64,000 nucleotides of DNA from CAZJWC01 sp964550125. GTDB lineage: Bacteria > Bacillota > Clostridia > Christensenellales > Borkfalkiaceae. The DNA lies in NCBI GenBank assembly GCA_964550125.1, contig CAZJWC010000003.1, positions 97,935-161,934 on the forward strand, read 5' to 3'. Shown here in pieces: positions 51,977 through 60,816 of this stretch (position 1 is the first letter of the stretch; each line of letters begins with the position of its first letter). The notes below the pieces were generated by a model. That model searched no databases and was not told the origin of the DNA. It worked only from the letters and a program-made list of their open reading frames with translations. The position numbers and the translations under genes are program-made.

Positions 51977-54900
51977 TAATCTTTAATTACGGTTATTTGA
52001 ACCTTTTCTCCATTAATATCCCACTCTTTTGTAAATCCGTCCTTTTCACCTTCAGCCATATTATTAGCCAAAACATTTTGACAGATATTTGCACTATTTT
52101 TAGAAAGAGTTTTTTTAGTTTCTCCTTGTGCTGTATAGAAAATTGAAATTCTATCAGTTACCTCAAAGCCAGCGTCTTTACGCATTGTTTGAATCTTTGA
52201 AACAACCTCCCTTACAATACCTTCCTCAATTAAAGCAGGAGTAAGAGTTGAGTCAAGCGCTACGGTAATTCCGTTATCGTTAGCGCAAACATAACCATCA
52301 CTATTTTTAGTAAAGATTTGTAAATCTTCCTCAAACAATTCAACCTCAACCCCTTCTAAAATGATCTTATAAGAGCCTTCGTTTTTAACGATTGCAGCAA
52401 CTTTATTTGCATCGCAATTAGAAAGGAAGGTCCTGATTGCATTAAGCACTTTTCCGTATTTAGGGCCTAAAGTTTTAAGTTGAGGTTTTAACTCGTATGA
52501 TATAAATGACGCTGAATCTTTTGAGAAATTGTATTCCTTGATATTCAACTCATCTAAAACGATTGCTTGCAACTCCTCGTTTAAAGAAATATCCCTCTCA
52601 CTTGCGACATACATTTTTGACAAGGGCTGTCTATTTTTGATGTTGCTTGAATTTCTTGCTGAACGACCTAAAACAACAATTTCTAAAACATTATCCATAC
52701 CTTTTTCAAGTTCACTATCAATAAATGAATTATCAGCTTTAGGGAAATCGCAAAGATGAACGGACTTAGGTGCATTTTTAAAGAATTCAGGCACTAAGTT
52801 TTGATACATTTCTTCTGCAATAAAAGGAGTGAAGGGTGCAGTTAATTTTGCAATAGTTGTAAGTACGGTATACAAAGTTGTATATGCAGAGATTTTATCC
52901 TCTGTCATTTCACTACCCCAATAACGTTCTCTGCCACGGCGAATATACCAGTTTGAAAGGATATCTACAAAATCTTGCATTGCTCTTGCACTGTCCGTAA
53001 TGTTGTAGTTTGCAAGGTTTTTATCTACAAGGTCAACAAGTGTATTCAATTTTGATAAAATCCACTTATCAAGTCTTGAGAGTTTACAATCCTTTAAATT
53101 ATATTTTGAAGGATCGTATTTATCAATTTCAGCATAAAGAACGAAGAACGCATAGGTATTCCAAAGTGTACCCATATACTTCCTTTGTGCCTCCGAAACA
53201 GCCTCCTCGTAGAAGCGTGAAGGCAACCAAGGAGCAGAACCTGTATAGAAATACCATCTTACAGCATCAGCACCTTGTTTATCAAGTATAGTCCAAGGGT
53301 CAACTACATTACCTTTATGCTTTGACATCTTTATACCATTTTTATCATTTACATGTCCTAATACAATACAATTTTTAAAGGGTGCTTTACCAAATAAGAT
53401 TGTTGATAAAACTAGCAAAGTATAGAACCAACCACGCGTTTGGTCAACAGCCTCACTTATAAAATCGGCGGGGAAAGTCTTTTCAAAAATTTCCTTGTTT
53501 TCAAAGGGATAATGATATTGAGCAAAGGGCATTGAACCACTATCAAACCAGCAGTCAATTACCTCTTTTGTCCTTTTCATCTTGCCACCACACTCACAGT
53601 CAAAGACAACCTCATCAATGTAAGGTCTATGAAGTTCAATATCATCCTTCAAATTGCCTTTTTCTTTAAGTTCAGCCTTACTACCGATAACATGGATTTT
53701 TCCACATTTTTCGCATACCCAAACGGGAAGGGGTGTACCCCAGTATCTATCACGAGAAAGTCCCCAATCAATAACATTTTCAAGGAAATTACCCATCCTA
53801 CCTGTACCGATTGTAGCAGGCATCCAGTTTACAGAAGCGTTTGATTTTAATAAATCTTCCTTAACCTTGGTAACTTCTACAAACCAACTACTTCTAGCAT
53901 AATATAGTAGAGGTGTATCACAACGCCAACAATGAGGATAACTATGTTCATACATCATCTCTTTAAATAGAAGTCCTCTTTCCTTTAAATCCTTGATGAT
54001 AAATTTATCAGCGTCTTTTGCAAACATACCTTTAACAAAGCCACAGCAATCAAGGAAACAACCTCTATCGTTTACCATTTGAACAACGGGTAGGTTGTAC
54101 TTTTTACCAACCTTATAGTCGTCCTCACCAAAAGCAGGTGCGATATGAACGATACCTGTACCATCACTCAAAGTAACATAGCCATCATTTGTAATGTAGT
54201 ATGCTTTTTCCTTAAAAGTGCCTTGAGCAAAATCAAATAGAGGTTCGTATTCAACGCCTTCGTAATCCTTACCTTTCTTTGTGCTAACAACTTTATATTC
54301 TTCAAACAGAGTAGAAACCAACGCTTCAGCCATAATATAATTAACGCCATCAGCAACAATTTCAACATAATTTTCTTCACCGTTCATACAAAGTGCAACG
54401 TTTGAAGGCAATGTCCAAGGAGTAGTGGTCCAAGCCAAGAAATACTTATTATCCTCTCCTTTAACCTTAAATTTAACAAAAACGGAAGCCTCTTTAACAT
54501 CTTTATAGCCTTGAGCAACCTCATGTGAAGACAAAGCAGTACCACAACGAGGGCAGTAAGGAACTATTTTATGTCCTTTATAAAGTAGTCCTTTATCAGC
54601 GATAGTTTTTATTGCCCACCAAACAGACTCAATATATTTATCGTCATAAGTGATATAAGGGTTGTCCATATCTACCCAGTAACCTACTGCGTCAGACATT
54701 TTTTCCCACTCGTGCTTATATTTCCAAACGCTCTCTTTACATTGTTTGATAAAAGGTTCAATACCATATTTTTCAATATCTTGTTTTCCGTCCATACCTA
54801 AAAGTTTTTCAACTTCAAGTTCAACGGGTAAGCCGTGAGTATCCCAGCCTGCCTTTCTTAAAACATGCTTACCTTTCATTGTTTGGTAACGGGGAATAAT

Positions 54901-55098
54901 ATCCTTCATTACTCTAGTCAAAATATGACCAATATGAGGTTTTCCGTTTGCTGTGGGAGGTCCATCGTAAAATGAAAACTCCTCTCCACCTTCTTTCTCT
55001 TTCATACTTTTTTCAAAGATTTTGTTCTCTTTCCAAAAGTCGATAACTTCTTTTTCTCTTTCAACGAAGTTTAGGTTTGGTTGAACCTTCTTATACAT
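51976..55098 (-). CDS. ileS: Isoleucyl-tRNA synthetase, long type-2 form
   Basis: The 1040-residue class I synthetase has the HIGH motif within PPTANGKPHIGHIL (H55-H58), the KMSKS loop GIKMSKHKGN, the editing domain between them and an anticodon-binding C-terminal region. Its length and the FYDGPPTANGKPHIGHI pattern match the IleRS2 (eukaryote-like) type rather than the 920-residue Bacillus type; IleRS2 enzymes are generally insensitive to mupirocin. The gene is controlled by a T-box leader with an AUC specifier. GGAGG about 8 nt before the ATG. Confidence 0.95.
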   Translation of the reverse strand: MYKKVQPNLNFVEREKEVIDFWKENKIFEKSMKEKEGGEEFSFYDGPPTANGKPHIGHILTRVMKDIIPRYQTMKGKHVLRKAGWDTHGLPVELEVEKLLGMDGKQDIEKYGIEPFIKQCKESVWKYKHEWEKMSDAVGYWVDMDNPYITYDDKYIESVWWAIKTIADKGLLYKGHKIVPYCPRCGTALSSHEVAQGYKDVKEASVFVKFKVKGEDNKYFLAWTTTPWTLPSNVALCMNGEENYVEIVADGVNYIMAEALVSTLFEEYKVVSTKKGKDYEGVEYEPLFDFAQGTFKEKAYYITNDGYVTLSDGTGIVHIAPAFGEDDYKVGKKYNLPVVQMVNDRGCFLDCCGFVKGMFAKDADKFIIKDLKERGLLFKEMMYEHSYPHCWRCDTPLLYYARSSWFVEVTKVKEDLLKSNASVNWMPATIGTGRMGNFLENVIDWGLSRDRYWGTPLPVWVCEKCGKIHVIGSKAELKEKGNLKDDIELHRPYIDEVVFDCECGGKMKRTKEVIDCWFDSGSMPFAQYHYPFENKEIFEKTFPADFISEAVDQTRGWFYTLLVLSTILFGKAPFKNCIVLGHVNDKNGIKMSKHKGNVVDPWTILDKQGADAVRWYFYTGSAPWLPSRFYEEAVSEAQRKYMGTLWNTYAFFVLYAEIDKYDPSKYNLKDCKLSRLDKWILSKLNTLVDLVDKNLANYNITDSARAMQDFVDILSNWYIRRGRERYWGSEMTEDKISAYTTLYTVLTTIAKLTAPFTPFIAEEMYQNLVPEFFKNAPKSVHLCDFPKADNSFIDSELEKGMDNVLEIVVLGRSARNSSNIKNRQPLSKMYVASERDISLNEELQAIVLDELNIKEYNFSKDSASFISYELKPQLKTLGPKYGKVLNAIRTFLSNCDANKVAAIVKNEGSYKIILEGVEVELFEEDLQIFTKNSDGYVCANDNGITVALDSTLTPALIEEGIVREVVSKIQTMRKDAGFEVTDRISIFYTAQGETKKTLSKNSANICQNVLANNMAEGEKDGFTKEWDINGEKVQITVIKD

Positions 55099-55144
55099 TT
55101 ATAACATCCTCCATAATTGTTGGAAATTTATTTATTAAATATAA

Positions 55145-55380
55145 AAAATCTCGTACTTTGGAAAAAGTGCGAGATTATAACCACCAAAATAACATACTAA
55201 CATACGCTACCCTTATAACGTTGGGTAAAACCGTGCATCACTAATAGGTAAAAAACTTTTCATAATACCGACTGAAAGGTGATATTCTTACTAGATATTT
55301 ATTCTCTTGCACCGACCGAGAACTCTCTAAAAAATATTTGTTAGCAAAAACAAGTCCTTATAAACGCCTTTTTATTCAAC
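55145..55380 (-). promoter_or_regulatory. T-box leader of ileS (isoleucine, AUC specifier)
   Basis: The leader, read on the minus strand, contains the stem I features AGAGAGTT and GGTCGGTGCAAGAGA, a specifier loop GAATATCACC with AUC (complement of 55281-55283) followed by A, and near the 3' end GGTGGTTATA with the UGGU that pairs with the tRNA acceptor end. It is followed by a terminator stem, so uncharged tRNA-Ile should promote read-through. Confidence 0.8.
55147..55176 (-). terminator. Conditional terminator of the ileS T-box
   Basis: Thirteen-base-pair stem (55147-55159 with 55164-55176, one G-T pair, loop GGAA) followed by a T run on the minus strand. Confidence 0.8.
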
Positions 55381-55387
55381 TAGTTTT

Positions 55388-55416
55388 ATTATAGACTTGA
55401 AAATTGAAAAAGTAAA
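55388..55416 (-). promoter_or_regulatory. Sigma-A promoter of the ileS leader
   Basis: Minus strand TTTACT (55416-55411), 17-bp spacer, TATAAT (55393-55388). Confidence 0.6.
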
Positions 55417-55434
55417 GCAAATTGACTTACTTTT

Positions 55435-56106
55435 TTAAAAGGAGTTTTTGTTCTTAATAGAAAAGCCTTTTACTTTTGTATAAATTGAGGAGTATTTTTT
55501 CTGTTTGTCAAGTTTGCACTTTAAAATCTTGTTTGAACTTGCGTACTTAATATCCCCAAAAATATCAGCGACAAAAGAATATCCTTTTGAACACACACCA
55601 ATATTAACTCCAAAACAAAACGCCATAGCCCTTGCCACAAGTTTAGTGGTATCGTCATTTATATTTTCAAAAATACATATAATCACATCGCAATCAAGGG
55701 AGGATAAAGTTTTAACATTTTCAAAAAAATACAAGTCGTATGCAACTAAAACCCCCACCCTTCCTGCTGAAGTTTCGTACACACGCAACGAAGAACCAGC
55801 ACTAAACTTATCACCTTCTACGATATATATTCCATCTGAAATTCCTAAAATTTTACCATTATCGGCAACTACGACTGACCTTTTTGATAGTGAATAACTT
55901 TTAGTATAACACCCACTGATTAAAACGGAACGCATCTCTTTTGAATAGACGGCAAAATCTTCAAGTTTAAAACTTTTTGCAAGCAACTCGTCTTCAAAGT
56001 CAATATCTTTCAAAGCAGAAAACCCAAAGACAAATATATCAGCCTTTTCGTTTTCATTATAATAAAAATCATTTATACTTCCGTTATTGACAAAACATAA
56101 GTCCAT
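55435..56106 (-). CDS. Nitrilase-fold protein lacking the catalytic triad
   Basis: The 223-residue protein (ATG at 56106; an ATG four codons upstream is equally poor in ribosome binding sequence) follows the carbon-nitrogen hydrolase layout. The region that normally reads GVxICYD is GVLVAYDLYF, so the catalytic cysteine is replaced by alanine; the N-terminal glutamate site is VFGFSALKDI with no Glu, and the lysine region GISDGIYIVEGDKFSAGSSL lacks the usual Lys. All three catalytic residues are thus missing, and it is about 40 residues shorter than active members. It may be a binding or regulatory relative. No operon partner. Confidence 0.7.
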   Translation of the reverse strand: MDLCFVNNGSINDFYYNENEKADIFVFGFSALKDIDFEDELLAKSFKLEDFAVYSKEMRSVLISGCYTKSYSLSKRSVVVADNGKILGISDGIYIVEGDKFSAGSSLRVYETSAGRVGVLVAYDLYFFENVKTLSSLDCDVIICIFENINDDTTKLVARAMAFCFGVNIGVCSKGYSFVADIFGDIKYASSNKILKCKLDKQKKYSSIYTKVKGFSIKNKNSF

Positions 56107-56177
56107 TATGCACCACATCAATATATTTTATAACTTGCGTTATCACACTATTATATTTTTGCCCCTATATTTTTGTG

Positions 56178-56214
56178 AAAAAAAGCATTTAAATTACTTA
56201 AATGCTTTTTTTAA
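56178..56214 (-). terminator. Terminator after the activase-related gene
   Basis: AAAAGCATTTAA (56181-56192) / TTAAATGCTTTT (56198-56209), flanking A and T runs. Confidence 0.8.
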
Positions 56215-56226
56215 ATTTATTTATGT

Positions 56227-57513
56227 TTAGTCTTCTTGTTTTACAATCTTTTTTTCCATATTTTCTTTACCGAGTGCAATCATAAGTTTAATTCTATTTT
56301 CTTGATTAACTCTAGTTGCAGAGGGGTCATAGTCAATGGGAACGATATTTGCGTCAGGATATATGCTTTTAATTTTTCTTATCATACCTTTACCTACAAT
56401 ATGATTAGGTAAACAGCCAAAAGGTTGTGCACAAATTACGTTGTCGTATCCGTTTGAAATAAGTTCCATAACCTCTGCAGGAAGTAACCAACCTTCGCCC
56501 ATTTTACAACCCGTACTAATTACAGGTTCAACTAATTCTTTTAAGTGAGTAAATCTAGCAGGTCTAACAAATCTACTGCCTAAAAGAGCATTTTGAGAGG
56601 CTTTTTCAAATAGAGATAGATATTTTGCAAGAGTAGCATTTTTAATTCTCTTTACCTTGCTACCACCATATATATCAATATCCTCAACGCCTGCGTCTAT
56701 AGTATATTGAATAAATCCCATAAATCCGGGGAGATTAACTTCACAGTCATGTTCTTTCAAAAACTGTTCAAGATGATTATTAGCCAAGGGAGAATATTTT
56801 ACATATATTTCTCCAACTATTCCAACCTTAACCTTACGGACATATTTTGTTTCAATACTACCAAAATCGTCTACTATTCTTTTAAGGTTTTTAGTTACGC
56901 CTGAAAGGGAAAAACCTTGCTTTTGGGTAAAGAGCATTGACAAATATCTTACCCACTTATTAACTTTACGTTCGCAAATACCCTTTTCAACTTCATAAGG
57001 CTCAACTTGATTTTTTAGAAGCATAAGCATATCACCGTAAACGATAGACGCAAGCAACTTTCTTAATATAGGTAAAGTGATTGCAAACCCCGCATTTTTA
57101 TCAAGTTTTGAGATATTTAAGGGAATAACAGGTATTTGAGGCATACCTGCCTCCTTTAATGCCTTTCTTAAAAGGTAAATATAGTTTGAGGCACGGCAAC
57201 CACCACCAGTTTGAGACATAATCAAAGCAACGTGGTCTAAATCATACTTACCACTATTTAACGCACTTATCATCTGGCCTATAGTTAAAAGGGCAGGGTA
57301 ACAAGTGTCGTTATGAACATACTTTAATCCCTCTTGAATTAAATCACCGTCTTCATTAGTCAATAATTCAACATCATAGCCGTAAGATAATAACACCTTA
57401 TGAAAAAGCCTAAAGTGAATATCAAGCATATTAGGGAATAATAGTTTATGAGTTTTTCTCATTTCTTTTGTGAAGGGAACAACTTCCTCAATTTTTGCAA
57501 TTTCACTATCCAT
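56227..57513 (-). CDS. Acyl-CoA dehydratase activase-related protein, C-terminal part as a separate gene
   Basis: The 428-residue protein matches the C-terminal section of the large 2-hydroxyacyl-CoA dehydratase activase-type proteins (about 1400 residues in most relatives): FPNMLDIHFRLFHKVLLSYGYDV, NDTCYPALLTIGQM, MSQTGGGCRASNYI and FGCLPNHIVGKG are conserved blocks with cysteines that could bind iron-sulfur clusters. Its ATG overlaps the stop of the upstream activase gene by one base (TAATG) with AGAGGAG just before, so the two are translated together. Function is unknown beyond the family. Confidence 0.82.
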   Translation of the reverse strand: MDSEIAKIEEVVPFTKEMRKTHKLLFPNMLDIHFRLFHKVLLSYGYDVELLTNEDGDLIQEGLKYVHNDTCYPALLTIGQMISALNSGKYDLDHVALIMSQTGGGCRASNYIYLLRKALKEAGMPQIPVIPLNISKLDKNAGFAITLPILRKLLASIVYGDMLMLLKNQVEPYEVEKGICERKVNKWVRYLSMLFTQKQGFSLSGVTKNLKRIVDDFGSIETKYVRKVKVGIVGEIYVKYSPLANNHLEQFLKEHDCEVNLPGFMGFIQYTIDAGVEDIDIYGGSKVKRIKNATLAKYLSLFEKASQNALLGSRFVRPARFTHLKELVEPVISTGCKMGEGWLLPAEVMELISNGYDNVICAQPFGCLPNHIVGKGMIRKIKSIYPDANIVPIDYDPSATRVNQENRIKLMIALGKENMEKKIVKQED

Positions 57514-60431
57514 TACGAACTCCTCTTTTGTTGTTCAATGGCTGATAATAGACTAAACATCCTAATCTTAACAGCACCAAGGTTTGTTATTTCATCAATC
57601 TTAATTTGAGTATATATCTTTTCGTTTTTTAAAAGTATTCTTCTTACTTCGTCAGTAGTGATAGCATCTACTCCACAACCAAAAGAAACAAGTTGAACTA
57701 AATTCACGTTTGGATTGCCACACTCTGCTACATATTTTGCGGCACGATAAAGTCTTGAGTGATAAGTCCATTGATTAAGCACCATAACTTTAACATCATC
57801 AACCTCATCACAAACTGCATCTTCAGTAACGACAACTGCACCACAAGAACAAATTAAGTTGTCTATTCCGTGGTTAACTTCGGGGTCTAAATGGTAAGGT
57901 CTACCACAAAGCACGATAATGGGCATATCCTTTTCGTTTGCAATTTTAATGTATTCTTTTCCCTTGTCTTTTATCTCTTGCATATATCTAGCATATTCGT
58001 CATACGCTTTTTGGCTTGCCTTTTTTACATCTGCAAATGATATTCCGTCAAATTCTCTTTTTAAAACCTCATATATCTTTTTAGGAAAGTCATCAGGTCT
58101 ATGAAGTCCTAAATAGTCATAGATAAACTTTGTTTTTTTAATATTAGCCACATTGGCAGAAATAACCTCTGGATAGTAGGCAACTACTGGGCAGTTATAA
58201 CAATTATCAGCCTTATGTTCGTCAATGTTGTAACTCATACAAGGATAGAAGATAGTATCAACACCACTTGAAACAAGTTCCTCGATATGACCGTGCATTA
58301 ACTTTGCAGGATAACAAGCAGTATCCGAGGGAATAGTATTTTTACCTTTCATATATATCTTATTAGTAGTTTCGGGTGAGGTAACCACACCAAAACCTAA
58401 ACTTGAGAAAAATGTATGCCAAAATGGTAACAATTCATACATATTTAAGCCCATAGGCAGACCTATAGTTTCCTTACGAGTGCCAGAGTTTTGCCTATAT
58501 TTTTCAAGTAAGAATTTTTTATATTTGTACATATCGTAAGTTTCTTGACTTACCTTTTTGTTAAGTGGTTTATCACATCTATTTCCACCTATGTATGTTT
58601 TATTCTTGTTAAATTTATTTACGGTAAGTTTACATCTATTTTCGCAACCACTACAAGTTACACTTTTTGTTGAATAGGTAAACTCCTCTAAACCTTTTTT
58701 ATCAATAATATTGCTATTTCCATCACTTTGCTTTTTTGCAAACAAACTTGCTCCATAAGCACCCATTAAACCTGAAAGAGATGAACGAGTTACCGTTGAA
58801 CCAACCTCTTGTTCAAACGCACGAAGTACAGCATCATTTAAGAAAGTACCTCCCTGCACGACAATATTTTTACCAAGTTGCTTAGTATTGCCACAGCGAA
58901 TAACTTTATAAAGGGCATTTTTAACAACACTAATAGAAAGTCCTGCTGATATATCTTCAATAGAAGCACCATCTTTTTGGGCTTGCTTTACAGAGGAGTT
59001 CATAAATACAGTACATCTTGAACCTAAGTCAACAGGTTTTTTTGAAAATAATCCCTTATGTGAAAATTCCTCAATAGAATATCCTAAAGCCTCTGCAAAA
59101 GTTTGCAAGAAAGAGCCACAACCAGATGAACAAGCCTCGTTAAGATAGATATTTTCAATAATTCCGTTATGAATTTGGAAACATTTAATATCCTGTCCAC
59201 CAATGTCTATAATAAAGTCAACATTAGGATTGAATTTTGACGCACCAAAAAAGTGAGCCATAGTTTCAACTAATCCAAAATCAAGGTCAAAAGCATTTTT
59301 AACTAATTCCTCTCCGTAACCCGTTGAACAAGCACCCTTGATAATTACATTTGGATATTTTTCATAAACAGATACGAGGAATTGCTTAACTTCCTCAATT
59401 ACATTTCCCTTGTTTTGAGTATATTTTTGTAAAACGACCTTTTCATCGCTGTTTATCAATACACATTTTACGGTAGTTGAGCCTGCGTCAATACCAATAT
59501 AACCAATTTTATCTTTACATAAATCTTCAGCGTAAACGCTTTCAGTCTTATTATGCTTTTGTTTAAAAATTTCATATTCTTCTCTATTCTTAAATAAAGG
59601 ATTTAAACTTGCATAAGTTGTTTGACTTTTGCTATCTTTTAGTTTTAAATCAAGCAAGTCAAGATTTACTTCTTGTATGTTATCAAGTGCACTACCTATT
59701 GCTACAAATAAAAGAGAGTTTTCAGGACACACACCTTTCGTTTCTAAACTTTCATCAAACGAATCACGAAGGGAAGATAAGTAAGTTAAAGGTCCACCCA
59801 AATATAAAACATTGCCTTTAATTTCTCTGCCTTGTGCCAAGCCTACGATTGTTTGGTTTACAACCGATTTATAGATACTTGCAGAGATATCCTCTTTATT
59901 AGCACCTTGATTGATTAAAGGTTGAATATCCGACTTTGCAAATACACCACAACGAGAGGCTATTTTATAAACTTTGTTTGCAGATTTTGCAAGTTTATTC
60001 ATTTCATCTGGTTGAACATCAAGCAAGGTAGACATTTGGTCAATAAACGCACCTGTACCACCTGCACAAGTTCCGTTCATCCTAACCTCTAGCATACCTG
60101 ATAGGAATAAAATTTTTGCGTCTTCACCACCAAGTTCGATAACTACGTCCGTTTCTGGTGCATATTTTTGCACTGCTTTACGAGTAGCGTAAACTTCTTG
60201 TACAAAGTTCACCTCAAGTTTTTCTGCAAGCCCCATACCTGCCGAACCTGAGATTGAAAGAGAAAATTTCTTTTTAGGAAATTTGTCCTTAATCTTTTTT
60301 ATAAGTTCAATGAATTTGTCATTTATTTGTGATAAGTGCCTTTCATAACTAGAAAATAATATTTTGTCGTTTAAATCTAAAACGACACATTTTATCGTTG
60401 TTGAACCAACATCAAGACCTATTTTTAACAT
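57513..60431 (-). CDS. Acyl-CoA dehydratase activase-type protein with two BadF/BcrA ATPase domains
   Basis: The 972-residue protein holds two ASKHA-type ATPase domains: the first begins with LKIGLDVGSTTIKCVVLD and has GGEDAKILFL and GTCAGGTGAFIDQM; the second begins with IGIDAGSTTVKCVLIN and has IGGQDIKCF and EACSSGCGSFLQTFAEALG. Both contain cysteines where the 2-hydroxyglutaryl-CoA dehydratase activator binds a bridging 4Fe-4S cluster. A DUF2229 region follows with CSGCENRC and NRCDKP cysteines. It forms a tight gene pair with the 428-residue gene; relatives encode both as one chain. The target enzyme is not in the window, so the pathway is open. Confidence 0.87.
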   Translation of the reverse strand: MLKIGLDVGSTTIKCVVLDLNDKILFSSYERHLSQINDKFIELIKKIKDKFPKKKFSLSISGSAGMGLAEKLEVNFVQEVYATRKAVQKYAPETDVVIELGGEDAKILFLSGMLEVRMNGTCAGGTGAFIDQMSTLLDVQPDEMNKLAKSANKVYKIASRCGVFAKSDIQPLINQGANKEDISASIYKSVVNQTIVGLAQGREIKGNVLYLGGPLTYLSSLRDSFDESLETKGVCPENSLLFVAIGSALDNIQEVNLDLLDLKLKDSKSQTTYASLNPLFKNREEYEIFKQKHNKTESVYAEDLCKDKIGYIGIDAGSTTVKCVLINSDEKVVLQKYTQNKGNVIEEVKQFLVSVYEKYPNVIIKGACSTGYGEELVKNAFDLDFGLVETMAHFFGASKFNPNVDFIIDIGGQDIKCFQIHNGIIENIYLNEACSSGCGSFLQTFAEALGYSIEEFSHKGLFSKKPVDLGSRCTVFMNSSVKQAQKDGASIEDISAGLSISVVKNALYKVIRCGNTKQLGKNIVVQGGTFLNDAVLRAFEQEVGSTVTRSSLSGLMGAYGASLFAKKQSDGNSNIIDKKGLEEFTYSTKSVTCSGCENRCKLTVNKFNKNKTYIGGNRCDKPLNKKVSQETYDMYKYKKFLLEKYRQNSGTRKETIGLPMGLNMYELLPFWHTFFSSLGFGVVTSPETTNKIYMKGKNTIPSDTACYPAKLMHGHIEELVSSGVDTIFYPCMSYNIDEHKADNCYNCPVVAYYPEVISANVANIKKTKFIYDYLGLHRPDDFPKKIYEVLKREFDGISFADVKKASQKAYDEYARYMQEIKDKGKEYIKIANEKDMPIIVLCGRPYHLDPEVNHGIDNLICSCGAVVVTEDAVCDEVDDVKVMVLNQWTYHSRLYRAAKYVAECGNPNVNLVQLVSFGCGVDAITTDEVRRILLKNEKIYTQIKIDEITNLGAVKIRMFSLLSAIEQQKRSS

Positions 60432-60816
60432 ATGTTCGCCCTTGTGTAAATAATTTTAATTTGTTAGCATAGTATAAATTAAAGTATTATAATTCTATCA
60501 CAAATGTTGTTTATTAGTCAAATAGATACACTTGCCAAAAGAAAATACCATTTTGTCATTTATTGTCAACTAATAAATAAATGTAAATTTTTTTGTTAGT
60601 TTATAACAAAATCAAGGAATTTCACAAAAAAATATTAACATTTTAACACTTTGTAATTACAAAATTATCATTAAAAACACAATTTTTACACAAAATCGCA
60701 CTATATTATTAGGCGTTCAAAAACTAAACAATATATTGATATCTCTAAAATGATGGTTAAATAAGTTAACAACTTGCTTAGCAAGTTTAAATATTTTTTT
60801 AGGAGATATTAGAACT
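60432..60816. other. Long AT-rich intergenic region between divergent genes
   Basis: 385 bp with no gene. It should carry the promoters of the activase pair (minus) and of the starch-binding gene (plus), but no consensus promoter stands out. The right end holds a short repeat GTTAA-ATAAG-TTAAC (60756-60770) and a terminator-like hairpin (separate entry). Confidence 0.5.
60771..60800 (+). promoter_or_regulatory. Terminator-like hairpin in the leader of the CBM26 gene
   Basis: AACTTGC (60771-60777) / GCAAGTT (60781-60787) with TTA loop, then TAAATATTTTTTT, immediately before the AGGAG ribosome binding site at 60801-60805. It has the shape of an intrinsic terminator placed inside a leader, so premature termination may be regulated. 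Confidence 0.55.

Noticed and set aside
57505..57520. Frameshift explanation for the two activase genes
   Set aside because: The TAATG junction with its AGAGGAG binding site looks designed for coupled translation, so I treat it as a real split, although a sequencing error cannot be excluded.
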